From Clostridium akagii DSM 12554 (GTDB lineage: Bacteria; Bacillota; Clostridia; Clostridiales; Clostridiaceae): a stretch of 64,000 nucleotides of DNA. Each line of letters starts with the position of its first letter. The stretch's first letter is position 1. Shown piece by piece: positions 39,450 to 49,234 of this stretch. The position numbers and the translations under genes were made by a program. The stretch is taken from positions 116,667 to 180,666 of the forward strand of contig NZ_JMLK01000012.1 in the NCBI RefSeq assembly GCF_000686725.1, given 5' to 3'. Under the pieces are notes generated by a model, which did not search any database, was not told where the DNA came from, and saw nothing but the letters and a program-made list of their open reading frames with translations.

Positions 39450-40769
39450 TTAATTATCCTCCTCAGAATATTCGTTTATGATTTGGACTAAATCGTCTCC
39501 CGTATAATCACAAACTAAAACTTTTGTATTTAAATTTTTTTCTACATCTTTTATTGTTATATCATCTAAAAATATTTCTGTTCCAGATTTCAGCATATTG
39601 CCAGGTAAAATCATATGCTTAGAAATACCCTTACCTTTAAGCTGATCTATAATATCCGTAGCTGTTAAAAGCCCTGCAACAGTTATAGTCTCCCCGAAAT
39701 ATCTATTTAAAATCATAACAACATCTATAGTTATTTTATGATTTTTTGATGATATCTTTTCAGCAGCTGCTTTAATTTCTTTATAGGCAGACGAACCTGT
39801 AATTAATGTAAATTCACCTTTTCTTTTACCATCCAATGTACTAAGAGACTTTTCAATGTTGTCTCTAAATATCCTTATCATACCTATTCCATCTTCAAGT
39901 TGATCAAAGTCTTTATAAAAAGTTTTATCAGGTACATCCATTTTAGCAACAACATAAAATTCATCAGAAAGCCTTATAAAAGGTGAACCTATTTTTTTTA
40001 TAAATTCATCTTGCATTTTGCTAGCTAACATAAGCTGCGCACTAGCAGATTTCTCATTATATATTTCCATAGAGAATAGACCTTCCCTATACTTTGTTAT
40101 ACCTACTGGTACTGCTGCTACGTTTTTAATGTATGGATAAAATTTATATAAATCCAGTACTGTACGCTTTAATTCATTTCCATCATTTACTCCTGGACAC
40201 ATTACAATTTGGCAATTCATATTAATTTTGCCCTTAGCTAGCTTTTCTAGTCTCTCAATAATGTTACCAGCGAACCTGTTGTTTAACATTTTTACCCTTA
40301 GATTTGGATTTGTAGTATGGACCGAAACATTGATTGGGCTTATTTTATATTTAATAATTCTGTCTATATCCTCATCTGTTAAATTTGTTAAAGTAACAAA
40401 GTTACCTTGTAGAAATGAAAGCCTAGAATCATCATCCTTAAAATATAAAGGTTTACGCATTCCTTTTGGCAACTGATCAATAAAACAGAATATACAATTA
40501 TTTTTACAACTTTTTGCTTCGTCCATAATTTGGTCCTTAAACTCTATACCAAAGTTTTCATCAAAATCTTTTTCAACTTCAAGCTCCCAAATTTCATTAA
40601 TATTAACTTTTTCTAGCTCTATCACTACATAATCATCTGACATCAAAAATCTATAATCAAGTATATCTGTAACTTCCGTACCATTAATACTTATTATTCT
40701 ATCGCCTATTTCAATACCCAATTCTTCTGCAATACTTCCTTTATCTACCTTTAAAATTTCATTTTTCAT
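39450..40769 (-). CDS. PDZ/radical SAM protein (DUF512)
   Basis: From the ATG at 40769 (439 residues) it has an N-terminal PDZ-like domain (GSIAEELGIEIGDRIISING), then a radical SAM type cysteine motif Cys88-x3-Cys92-x2-Cys95 in CKNNCIFCFIDQLPKGMR, and a C-terminal DUF512 domain. The function is unknown in all organisms I know of. Its steady position before der suggests a role linked to ribosomes, which is inference only. The ORF is open upstream, but AGGAGAG fits this ATG. Confidence 0.9.
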   Translation of the reverse strand: MKNEILKVDKGSIAEELGIEIGDRIISINGTEVTDILDYRFLMSDDYVVIELEKVNINEIWELEVEKDFDENFGIEFKDQIMDEAKSCKNNCIFCFIDQLPKGMRKPLYFKDDDSRLSFLQGNFVTLTNLTDEDIDRIIKYKISPINVSVHTTNPNLRVKMLNNRFAGNIIERLEKLAKGKINMNCQIVMCPGVNDGNELKRTVLDLYKFYPYIKNVAAVPVGITKYREGLFSMEIYNEKSASAQLMLASKMQDEFIKKIGSPFIRLSDEFYVVAKMDVPDKTFYKDFDQLEDGIGMIRIFRDNIEKSLSTLDGKRKGEFTLITGSSAYKEIKAAAEKISSKNHKITIDVVMILNRYFGETITVAGLLTATDIIDQLKGKGISKHMILPGNMLKSGTEIFLDDITIKDVEKNLNTKVLVCDYTGDDLVQIINEYSEEDN

Positions 40770-40863
40770 ACTTACTCTCCTAAATAAGCCATGTAACAGT
40801 TTTTTACCTACCATTATGTAATATACATTAATAAAAAAGTTTAGTCAAGAATACAAAAAAAAT

Positions 40864-40899
40864 AAAACTCCCTTTTAGCTAGTGTAAAAAGGAGTTTTT
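40864..40899 (-). terminator. Terminator after phoU
   Basis: Arms AAAACTCCCTTTT and AAAAAGGAGTTTTT around a nine-base loop, followed on the minus strand by TTTTATTTTTTTT. It ends the phosphate operon. Confidence 0.85.
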
Positions 40900-40923
40900 A
40901 TGAAGTAAAAGAAGTTTTTGCTA

Positions 40924-41580
40924 CTATTCATTTAAATCGATTTGCTCACCAGTTACAAGATATATAGTGGATTCACATATATTAGTAGTGTGATCAGCTA
41001 TTCTCTCCAAGTATTTGCATATTAAAATATATTGAGTTGCTTGGTTTATAGTTTTAGGGTCTTCCATCATCATTAGCAATAAATCACTAAAAACCTGTTT
41101 GTAAATATAATCAACTTCATCATCTTTTTTGCATATTTCATAGGCTCTTTCAACATCAGCATTTACGTATGCATCTAGAGACTCTCTTATCATTTCTCTA
41201 ACAATACTTGCCATTTTAGGAATATCCAAAAGTGCTTTAATAGGTTTTTCATTTTTTATACGTTTTGTAACTTTAGCTATATCAACTGCATGATCTGCCA
41301 TTCTCTCTAAATCTGTTACTATTTTAGTAGTTGTAAATATGTTTCTAAGATCAATAGCCAACGGGTGTTGCAATGCTATTAGCCTTATTGCCTTACTTTC
41401 AATGTCTTTTTGCATATCATCAACAATGTCATCATTATCTATAACTTTTCTAGCTAATGCCTCATCTTGATTAACCAATGATTCAATAGACTGAAATAAT
41501 TGTTTTTCAGCCATACTTCCCATTCTTAGTAAATCAACATGAAGTTCTTCTAAATGCGAGTCAAAAATTTTTCTTGGCAT
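40924..41580 (-). CDS. phoU: Phosphate signalling protein PhoU
   Basis: The 218-residue protein has two PhoU helical repeats with the metal-binding ExxxD motifs (DLERMADHAVDIA and YLERIADHTTNICE). It restrains PstSCAB transport and PhoR signalling when phosphate is sufficient. Last gene of the pst operon, with a GGAGGTG ribosome binding site. Confidence 0.96.
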   Translation of the reverse strand: MPRKIFDSHLEELHVDLLRMGSMAEKQLFQSIESLVNQDEALARKVIDNDDIVDDMQKDIESKAIRLIALQHPLAIDLRNIFTTTKIVTDLERMADHAVDIAKVTKRIKNEKPIKALLDIPKMASIVREMIRESLDAYVNADVERAYEICKKDDEVDYIYKQVFSDLLLMMMEDPKTINQATQYILICKYLERIADHTTNICESTIYLVTGEQIDLNE

Positions 41581-41609
41581 AATTATTCACCTCCAGGGAA
41601 TCTATTTTA

Positions 41610-42359
41610 TCAACCAAATCTACCTGTTATATAATCTTCTGTTCTTTTATCCAATGGCTTATAAAAAATATTTTCTGTTTTTCCACTTTCAACTACTTCA
41701 CCATTTAAGAAGAATGCAGTATAATCAGAAATTCTTCCAGCCTGTTGCATATTATGAGTTACAATTATTACTGTATATTTCTTTTTAAATTCATCCATTA
41801 ATTCTTCAACCTTCAAAGTTGATATAGGGTCTAGAGCTGACGTAGGTTCGTCCATAAGAATTACTTCTGGCTCAACTGCTAGTGTTCTTGCTATACATAA
41901 CCTTTGCTGTTGTCCACCTGATAAACCAAGTGCACTTTTCTTAAGTCTATCTTTTACCTCGTCCCAAAGTGCTCCATCCCTAAGGCTTCTTTCAACTATT
42001 TCATCAAGTTGTACTCTATTTTTTATTCCATGTATTCTTGGCCCATAAGCTATATTATCATAAATAGACATTGGAAAAGGATTAGCTTTTTGAAACACCA
42101 TTCCGATACGTTTTCTCAGCTCAATAACATCATAATCTTTATATATATTCTTATCTTCAAAAAATACTTCTCCATCAATTTTTACTGTTTCAATTAAATC
42201 GTTCATTCTATTGATTGTCCTTATAAATGTGGATTTCCCACAACCAGATGGTCCAATCAAAGAAGTTACAGAGTTTTTTTCTATATCAAGACTAATGTTT
42301 TTTAGTGCTTGAGCATTTCCATAAAATAAATTCAACTTATTTGTTCTGACTATTCCCAC
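41610..42359 (-). CDS. pstB: Phosphate ABC transporter ATP-binding protein PstB
   Basis: The 249-residue ATPase of the high-affinity phosphate transporter. Walker [10 protein letters not shown], the family-typical [10 protein letters not shown], signature [16 protein letters not shown] and Walker [14 protein letters not shown] are present. The start is GTG at 42359 behind GGGGGAG. Confidence 0.98.
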   Translation of the reverse strand: MGIVRTNKLNLFYGNAQALKNISLDIEKNSVTSLIGPSGCGKSTFIRTINRMNDLIETVKIDGEVFFEDKNIYKDYDVIELRKRIGMVFQKANPFPMSIYDNIAYGPRIHGIKNRVQLDEIVERSLRDGALWDEVKDRLKKSALGLSGGQQQRLCIARTLAVEPEVILMDEPTSALDPISTLKVEELMDEFKKKYTVIIVTHNMQQAGRISDYTAFFLNGEVVESGKTENIFYKPLDKRTEDYITGRFG

Positions 42360-42371
42360 TTAAGCTCCCCC

Positions 42372-43256
42372 TTACTTTCCACTGTATGCTTTATATAATT
42401 TATTTCCAATAAACCTTGCTAAAAAGTTAAATAATAATACCATTATTACAAGTACCGCCGACGAACCTGTTGCTATTTTTGAAGCATCCGGTACCATTCC
42501 TTCAGAATTCAACTTCCAAATATGCACTGCAAGGGTTTCTGCTGGTCTAAAAAGACTGAAAGGTGACATCTTATTTGTCAAGCTTATATTATTATAATTT
42601 AAAGCTGGTGTACTCATACCTGAAGTATATAAAAGTGCTGCTGCCTCTCCAAACACTCTTCCTGCTGCCAAAATTATACCTGTTAATATTTGTGGCATGG
42701 CAGATGGTAATATTACTTTTTTAATTGTTTGCCATTCAGTTGAACCTAACCCTAAACTAGCTTCTTTAACTTTTGACGATGCTGCTGTTATTGCATTTTC
42801 ACTAACCCTTGCCATGGATGGCAAATTTATAACTGCTATTGCAAGTGACCCTGCAAGTATTGTATATTGCCAGTGTGTCATATTAACAAATACCAAAAGT
42901 CCAAATAGACCTACTACGATGGAAGGAAGTGATGCCATCGTTTCAATACATAATCTAATAAAATCAAGTATCTTGCCTTGCTTTCCATATTGTGATAAAT
43001 AAATTCCTGCTCCTATTCCAATAGGCACCGTTATTATAAGCGAAATAAATAACATATAAAACGAATTAAATAACTGTGGCCCAATACCCCCACCAGCTTG
43101 ATCTACTAATGAATCACTAGTTAAAAAATGTAGATTAAGTGAGTCTCTACCATTATATATGATATACCCAATAAATCCAACTAATAATACTACTATTAGC
43201 ATTGAAATTATATAGAGTACCACTGTTGCTATTTTGTCCCAAGTTTTAGCATTCAT
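42372..43256 (-). CDS. pstA: Phosphate ABC transporter permease PstA
   Basis: Integral membrane subunit of 294 residues with six predicted spans and the EAA loop EASLGLGSTEWQTIKKVILPSAMPQILTG in the second half. Its ATG shares one base with the pstC stop. Confidence 0.97.
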   Translation of the reverse strand: MNAKTWDKIATVVLYIISMLIVVLLVGFIGYIIYNGRDSLNLHFLTSDSLVDQAGGGIGPQLFNSFYMLFISLIITVPIGIGAGIYLSQYGKQGKILDFIRLCIETMASLPSIVVGLFGLLVFVNMTHWQYTILAGSLAIAVINLPSMARVSENAITAASSKVKEASLGLGSTEWQTIKKVILPSAMPQILTGIILAAGRVFGEAAALLYTSGMSTPALNYNNISLTNKMSPFSLFRPAETLAVHIWKLNSEGMVPDASKIATGSSAVLVIMVLLFNFLARFIGNKLYKAYSGK

Positions 43257-44146
43257 TACCTCTCACCTCGTCTACCAATTAATCTTATTATAATAATAAA
43301 CATAAATGATATCAATAATAACAATAATGCCAATGACCATAATGCATCATTTGCAGGTGTACCATCAGCAGTATTTGCCATACTCATAGTTAATATACTT
43401 GTCAATGTAATTGTTGGTTTAGTTAAACCGGATACAAATTTAAAACTATTACCAATAACCATTTGTACTGCCAGTGCCTCACCCATAGCTCTTGCAAGAC
43501 CAAGAACAATACCAGTTAATATTCCATTTTTACACGCTGGAACAACAACCTTATATATAGTTTGCCACCTTGTAGCACCGAGACCATAAGAAGCTTCAAT
43601 ATAATCATGGGGAATAGTTTTAATCGCATCAGAAGCCAAGCTAGCAATAGTTGGTAATATCATTATACTTAATACTATCATACCTGCCATTAAGCTAAAG
43701 CCCATCCCACCAAAACATTTTTTAATAAAAGGTACTAGTACGATTACTCCAACCCATCCATATACTACTGAAGGAATTCCAACAAATAATTCTAGTGCTG
43801 GCTGTAATACTTTCCTACCTAATTTAGGCGATATTAAATTCATGAAAATTGCTAGTCCTATACTTATAGGTGCACTTATTATAACAGCTCCAAGTGAAAC
43901 TATTACCGAACCTACTATAAAAAATGCTGTTCCAAGCAAAGGTTTTGTTGCATCTGGTTGCCATTTAGAACTAAACAAAAAATCCACTATTGAGTAGTGA
44001 TCATGTGTAAACGTTCTAATTCCTTTGGAAGCCACAAAAAAAATTATTGTTAGTGTTAAAGCCACTAATAATAATCCACAAAATGTAGCATATCCTTTAC
44101 CTATGTACTCTGTCCTGAATTTTCTCCAAAAACTTCTCTTCTCCAT
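43256..44146 (-). CDS. pstC: Phosphate ABC transporter permease PstC
   Basis: Second permease subunit, 296 residues from the ATG at 44146 (MEKRSFWRKF) behind GAGGTTG. Six spans; the EAA loop is EASYGLGATRWQTIYKVVVP. The frame is open 45 bases further upstream, without a supporting ribosome binding site. Confidence 0.96.
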   Translation of the reverse strand: MEKRSFWRKFRTEYIGKGYATFCGLLLVALTLTIIFFVASKGIRTFTHDHYSIVDFLFSSKWQPDATKPLLGTAFFIVGSVIVSLGAVIISAPISIGLAIFMNLISPKLGRKVLQPALELFVGIPSVVYGWVGVIVLVPFIKKCFGGMGFSLMAGMIVLSIMILPTIASLASDAIKTIPHDYIEASYGLGATRWQTIYKVVVPACKNGILTGIVLGLARAMGEALAVQMVIGNSFKFVSGLTKPTITLTSILTMSMANTADGTPANDALWSLALLLLLISFMFIIIIRLIGRRGER

Positions 44147-44213
44147 ATAATCAACCTCAAACAATTTATTAAGACACAAGACCAGCTGCAAGCAGCCAGT
44201 CTATTAGTCAGTT

Positions 44214-45140
44214 TTATTTAAAATCACTCATTGGTATATAACCTTGTTTAGTAATTTGTGGTTTGAAACTAGCACTCATCATATAGTCAATCAATGCTTT
44301 TGATACTCCAGTTGCTACTCCCTTTGTATACATATGTTCATATGACCAGAATATATATTTACTACTAGTTGGTGTTTTGCTAGTAATTATATTTTTAGTA
44401 GTAGCTTCAACTCCATCAATTTTAACTGCGTTTATATCAGCCTTAACTGCATCAGTTAAATATGATAGTGCTAAATAACTTACACTTCCAGGTGTTTGTT
44501 TCATGGAAGTTGCAACTGCACCACTTGAATCCTGAGTCATTCCCAAATCATCTTTTTCTGCTTTTCCTGCCATTACAGTATTCTTAAATGTAACTCTTGT
44601 ACCTGAACCACTTGGTCTATGGATTACATTTATTGCTAAATCTTTACCGCCAACATCTTTCCAGTTTTTAACTACTCCCATAAAGATATCTTGAATTTGA
44701 GCTTTTGTTAAGTTAGTAACACCAGCATCCTTTGTTGTTACTACAGCAAATCCAGTAGCACAAACTTGGTGATCTTTTAACTCTGCAATTTTAGTAGCAT
44801 CTGTTAATTTTTCTTTTGCAAAAATATCTGAATCTCCAATTTGTACAGCACCTTGGCTTACTTGAGTAAGACCAGTACCACTACCGCCACCTTGTACTGA
44901 TACAGTAGCATCTGGGTTTTGTACTGTAAATGATTTTTGTGCAGCGTCCACTAGTGGTAGAAGTGCAGTAGATCCTGAAGCTGTAATTGACCCTGAAACT
45001 GTTGTTTTTGTATCTGCTCCGTTTGTTTTGTTCCCCGCCGTATTGTTAGAAGCCGTTGAACTTCCACATCCTGCAAATAACCCAGCCATAACGGCTATCG
45101 ATGCTGCAATTACAGCAAATTTCACTTTTTTACTTTTCAT
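44214..45140 (-). CDS. pstS: Phosphate-binding lipoprotein PstS
   Basis: Extracellular phosphate receptor of the Pst transporter. The signal peptide ends in a lipobox AGLFAGC with lipidated Cys25. A Thr/Asn-rich linker is followed by the phosphate-binding motifs ASGSTALLPL, GSGTGLTQV and RPSGSGTR. 308 residues from the ATG at 45140, with GGAGGG upstream. The PHO-box promoter lies just before it. Confidence 0.97.
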   Translation of the reverse strand: MKSKKVKFAVIAASIAVMAGLFAGCGSSTASNNTAGNKTNGADTKTTVSGSITASGSTALLPLVDAAQKSFTVQNPDATVSVQGGGSGTGLTQVSQGAVQIGDSDIFAKEKLTDATKIAELKDHQVCATGFAVVTTKDAGVTNLTKAQIQDIFMGVVKNWKDVGGKDLAINVIHRPSGSGTRVTFKNTVMAGKAEKDDLGMTQDSSGAVATSMKQTPGSVSYLALSYLTDAVKADINAVKIDGVEATTKNIITSKTPTSSKYIFWSYEHMYTKGVATGVSKALIDYMMSASFKPQITKQGYIPMSDFK

Positions 45141-45227
45141 AATAAAGTTACCCTCCATTCAAAATACGAAACTTATATATTTGTTTTTACCAACAGTTAC
45201 ATTCTAACAGCTCAAAGTTAATCAAAT

Positions 45228-45261
45228 ATTATACTCATGTTAAGATATGTTAACATTGTAA
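45228..45261 (-). promoter_or_regulatory. PHO-box promoter of the pst operon
   Basis: On the minus strand two perfect TTAACA repeats (45248-45253 and 45238-45243) are separated by four bases. A weaker TTACAA lies before them, and TATAAT (45228-45233) follows four bases later. No standard -35 box is present. This is the layout of PhoP-activated promoters in Bacillus, whose PHO boxes are TT(A/C/T)A(C/T)A repeats. phoP and phoR are encoded in the same cluster. Confidence 0.75.
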
Positions 45262-45263
45262 CT

Positions 45264-47423
45264 TTACACTGTGAATTTGTCTATACTATTGGCCATTTTT
45301 TCACTATTAGTATGCATACTTTCTAGCATATCATACATATCTTTTGTATTTTCATATTTTTCTGATGCAATTCCACTTACAACAGCTATAGTATTATTAA
45401 ATTCTTCGTAGGAATTTTTAATTTTTGTTAATCTTTCTGACACGAAATAATTTTCTTCATTTAGCATTCCAATACTTTTATATGCATCATTCATATAATT
45501 AACAATAGCTTCAGAGGACTTTAACATCTTAGCATAGTTATCTATACTATTATTTACAATTTTAAACTGACGAGTGGTGGTGTTATTTACTTGCTCTATT
45601 TTTTCTTGCACATTAAACATATCAGAATTTAATGCTGCTAAAATTTCATCTATTTTTTCCATTTGATAAGATACGTTTTGAGATAATTTTTTAATTTCAC
45701 CTGCAACAACTCCAAATCCTTTTCCAACTTCCCCATTTCTCCCTGCTTCAATGGCTGCATTTATAGAAAGGATATGAGTCTGCCTTGATATTTGAGTTAC
45801 TGTTTTTCCTACCTCTGCAATATTTAAAAGGTTTATTTTTAGTTTGTCAAATGAACTATTTGCATCACTCAATCTTGCGTTTGTTTCTAAGTTTATATCT
45901 TTTAACTCATTCACGGTTTCAAGTCCGTCATTGTTTATATCCTTAATAAAAACTGCTTCCTTAAGAACTTTTTCAGATTGTAATTTTATATTTTCAGATT
46001 TATCCTTTACCGCATCAAAAAAATTGAAACTACTTTCCACCGCATTAAAAATTCTAACTGTATCCCTCTCAATAACCTCGGTGTTTTCATCCACTGATTT
46101 CATACCTAATACAATGCTACTATAGGAGTCTTTAATTCCTACATTAATCCTTAAAAAATCATCACTGTACCCTTTAATCTCCCATAGAAGATTTTTCAAG
46201 CTGCCTGCCATGATGTTAAAATTATAGCTGAGAGTACCAATTTCGTCCATATTATGTATTGTATTTGTAACCGTTAGATTTCCCTTTGATATTTCTTTAG
46301 TATTTTTTATCAGTAGGTTCATAGGTTTAAATATGGTTTTTATTATTAAATTTAAAATTATAATGATTAAAATTATTAATAATATACCTATTACTAAAAT
46401 AGACAGTCCTATGATTTTAGGTGCACTTTCAATTTCTCCTTGCTTTACTGTAAGAACTATAAGTGCTTTCAATTGTGGTACGCTTGTACAATTAGCATAA
46501 TACCTCACATTGTCTTTAGTGTATTTAAGTATCATTGAATTCCCAGAATTCATAAATTTATTATTTTTTGATAATTGATCTATTTCTTTCAGTTTATCTT
46601 TTTTATTAATATCCATTTTATCGGGACTGTATATTATACTTTGAGAATCATCAACTATGAATATATATCCGCTATTTAAAAATTTAAACTTATCAAAAGT
46701 GCTTGAAAAATAATCTGTAAATACATTTTTTCCAACAGTACCAATTATATTCCCCTTTGCATCTTTAATAGGTTGCAGAAAAGTTACTACTGGTTTAATA
46801 GATATCACTGATGTGTACACATTACTCATCACAGGATTGCCACTTAATAATGCCTGCTTCATGTAATCATGAGTGCTAAGGTCAAATCTCTGAAAATCAT
46901 CATTGCTACAAGCAATAGTGAAACCTTTTTTATCCGTAACAAATATATTTTCATCATATTTATTTAAACCTGCAATTTTTTTGAGTTTATTTCTAAGATT
47001 ACTAATATCACTAGCATAATTGTTTTCAATAGAATCATCCGTACTATTAGAAATTTGAGCAAGGACTTTATTAACGTCATTATCTACGGAAATCTGTTTT
47101 GCATCATTTTTTTCACCATCAATCAGTGTATTAAAATTATTATAAATTTGCGTAGAAACAGTTTTCATGTTGTCATTGCTCATATTAAACATACTATTAT
47201 AAGTTATTATGTAAATGAATGCACCGATAAAAATCATACCTATTACTACTAGTATAGACACACTTGATACTATTTTCAGTGAAATAGAATCTTTGAATTT
47301 TGATACCAAATGCAAATGTTCCGATTTTTTTTTCATTGCAGATATTATGTGTGCAAAATAGTCTTTATATTTTCGAACTATACCTAAATCTTTCATCTTT
47401 TTCTTCATCTTTTTTTTCATCAT
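45264..47423 (-). CDS. Methyl-accepting chemotaxis protein in the pho-pst locus
   Basis: About 719 residues from the ATG at 47423 (AAGGAG upstream). It has an unusually long Lys-rich cytoplasmic N-terminus of about 50 residues, a membrane span near 52-74, a large extracellular dCache-like sensor of about 260 residues, a second span near 340-365, a HAMP domain, and a signalling domain with QTHILSINAAIEAGRNGE and GKGFGVVAGEIKKLSQNV. There is no C-terminal CheR-docking pentapeptide. It lies between phoR and pstS and has its own PHO-like promoter. It may steer cells by phosphate or an organic phosphate; the ligand is inference. Confidence 0.92.
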   Translation of the reverse strand: MMKKKMKKKMKDLGIVRKYKDYFAHIISAMKKKSEHLHLVSKFKDSISLKIVSSVSILVVIGMIFIGAFIYIITYNSMFNMSNDNMKTVSTQIYNNFNTLIDGEKNDAKQISVDNDVNKVLAQISNSTDDSIENNYASDISNLRNKLKKIAGLNKYDENIFVTDKKGFTIACSNDDFQRFDLSTHDYMKQALLSGNPVMSNVYTSVISIKPVVTFLQPIKDAKGNIIGTVGKNVFTDYFSSTFDKFKFLNSGYIFIVDDSQSIIYSPDKMDINKKDKLKEIDQLSKNNKFMNSGNSMILKYTKDNVRYYANCTSVPQLKALIVLTVKQGEIESAPKIIGLSILVIGILLIILIIIILNLIIKTIFKPMNLLIKNTKEISKGNLTVTNTIHNMDEIGTLSYNFNIMAGSLKNLLWEIKGYSDDFLRINVGIKDSYSSIVLGMKSVDENTEVIERDTVRIFNAVESSFNFFDAVKDKSENIKLQSEKVLKEAVFIKDINNDGLETVNELKDINLETNARLSDANSSFDKLKINLLNIAEVGKTVTQISRQTHILSINAAIEAGRNGEVGKGFGVVAGEIKKLSQNVSYQMEKIDEILAALNSDMFNVQEKIEQVNNTTTRQFKIVNNSIDNYAKMLKSSEAIVNYMNDAYKSIGMLNEENYFVSERLTKIKNSYEEFNNTIAVVSGIASEKYENTKDMYDMLESMHTNSEKMANSIDKFTV

Positions 47424-47455
47424 CCACTGCTCCTTCAACTCAAAAGTATGTTAAT

Positions 47456-47496
47456 CTTATAACATCCAAGTTAACTTTACTTTAGTTACTTGTTAA
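47456..47496 (-). promoter_or_regulatory. PHO-like promoter of the chemoreceptor gene
   Basis: On the minus strand TTAACA (47491-47496), CTAAAG (47480-47485) and TTAACT (47469-47474) recur with an exact 11-base period. TATAAG (47456-47461) follows seven bases later. The spacing fits PhoP-type direct repeats, although the middle copy is poor. Confidence 0.5.
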
Positions 47497-47538
47497 TTTT
47501 GAGTTAAATAAAAAAGTGGTTTATGGTTAATTTGTTTA

Positions 47539-49233
47539 TTAAAATGGAATTTTAATAATAAACTTGCTTCCTTTTCCTAATTCACTGGTAACATTAATTG
47601 TTCCTGCAAAATTTATAACTATGTGTTTTACAATTGCAAGTCCAAGTCCTGTTCCTCCTTTAGCTCTTGATCTAGCCTTATCTACCCTATAAAATCTTTC
47701 AAATAACCTGTTTATATGTTCTTTTGAAATACCTATTCCTGTATCCTCTACCCATACTATGCAATTATTATTTTCTACTTTGGCCCCTATAGACACACTA
47801 TCCTCAGCCTCGGAGTATTTTATAGCATTATCAACTAAGTTTAGAATCATTTGCTTAAATTTGTCTTTTTCACCTCTAAGTTTTATATGAGCATTTTCTA
47901 GTATTGCAAGTTTTATATTCTTACTATCTGCAGTATTTTTCATAAGATGAAATACATTATTAATTGAATCATCTACATAAAAATCTTCCATTTGTATATT
48001 ATTATGGCCTTCAATATCAGAAAGCGTCAAAATGTCATTAATAAGCCTAGTAAGCCTTTCAACTTCATCATCAATTATATCCAAAAATTGATTCCTCTTC
48101 TTCTCATCCTTCACATACTTTAAAGTCTCTGCAAATCCCTTTATTGAAGTTAATGGTGTCTTTAACTCATGAGAAACATTTGCAACAAACTGTGATCTCA
48201 TATTTTCAAGTTTCTTTATATCTGTAATATCTTGAACTACTGCCACAGTTCCTATATGATTTTTATCTGCTACAATATCAGCAGTTTTTATTCTTAAAAT
48301 TCTCTCTTTTGGCCAAAGTATTTTTAACTCTATAAATTCACTACTCTTGTATTTGAAAACTTCTTCAAATTCAAAATCTCTAATATGTTCAATAAAATTT
48401 TCGCCAATTATGTCTTTTTCTATTCCAAATAAAACCTCTGCATAGGGATTAATCATTATCACCTTATTATTTCTATCTACAGCTATAACCCCACTCTCCA
48501 TACTTTTAAGTATAGCTTCCATTTTCATCTGCTTATCCAAGGAGTCTTTCATTGTGGTTTGTAACTGTTCTGCCATGTTGTTAAATGTCTTACTGAGGTG
48601 TCCAAGTTCGTCATCAGATTCTATTAAAACCCTTCTCTTTAATTCACCTTTAGCTACTAGGGAACTAGTGAACTCTAGGTTTTTTATTGGTCTTAAAATT
48701 GAATTCGAAACTTTAATTCCAAAACAAACTGAAAGCAAAATTGAAATTAGAACCAGTAACAAATAATACTTTATGTACTTAATTTGAATAATTTTTGATA
48801 ATGAAAGTGATTCTAAACTAATTACAGTAAATGAACCTTTAATATTTGTTGCATAATAAACAACGTTTTTATTAATTGAATTGTTAAACCTTATAGTATA
48901 TGCTTCACCATTTTTTTTTGCATTACCTATTTCCTGCATCTTAGTGATATCAATATCATTTAAAGTTTGAACATTACTGAAAAGTATTTGATTTTTATCA
49001 TTTAAGACCATTATGTCTTTATTTGTATCTAAATATAATTTATTTAATAGAGCGTTGACATTTTTAACATTTTTCGAAGACATAATTTTTTCAACAACTT
49101 GATTATTATTACTCAATTCAGATTTTACATTTTCCTCATACTGGTAATTTACTATGGAAATAAAAAGCAAAGTTACTAATATTAATGTGAAAAAAATCGT
49201 ACCTAAAATATTAACTAGTAGCTTTTTTTTCAT
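47539..49233 (-). CDS. phoR: Phosphate-regulon sensor kinase PhoR
   Basis: Membrane histidine kinase: span 1 at about 6-28, an extracellular part of about 120 residues, span 2 near 155-175, HAMP, a PAS domain (about 240-340), the phospho-acceptor His355 in VSHELKTP, and an ATPase domain with NLVDNAIKYS and GTGLGLAIVKH. I take the ATG at 49233; an in-frame GTG at 49242 overlaps phoP. Identity as PhoR rests on the neighbouring pst operon and domain order. Confidence 0.94.
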   Translation of the reverse strand: MKKKLLVNILGTIFFTLILVTLLFISIVNYQYEENVKSELSNNNQVVEKIMSSKNVKNVNALLNKLYLDTNKDIMVLNDKNQILFSNVQTLNDIDITKMQEIGNAKKNGEAYTIRFNNSINKNVVYYATNIKGSFTVISLESLSLSKIIQIKYIKYYLLLVLISILLSVCFGIKVSNSILRPIKNLEFTSSLVAKGELKRRVLIESDDELGHLSKTFNNMAEQLQTTMKDSLDKQMKMEAILKSMESGVIAVDRNNKVIMINPYAEVLFGIEKDIIGENFIEHIRDFEFEEVFKYKSSEFIELKILWPKERILRIKTADIVADKNHIGTVAVVQDITDIKKLENMRSQFVANVSHELKTPLTSIKGFAETLKYVKDEKKRNQFLDIIDDEVERLTRLINDILTLSDIEGHNNIQMEDFYVDDSINNVFHLMKNTADSKNIKLAILENAHIKLRGEKDKFKQMILNLVDNAIKYSEAEDSVSIGAKVENNNCIVWVEDTGIGISKEHINRLFERFYRVDKARSRAKGGTGLGLAIVKHIVINFAGTINVTSELGKGSKFIIKIPF

Positions 49234-49234
49234 A

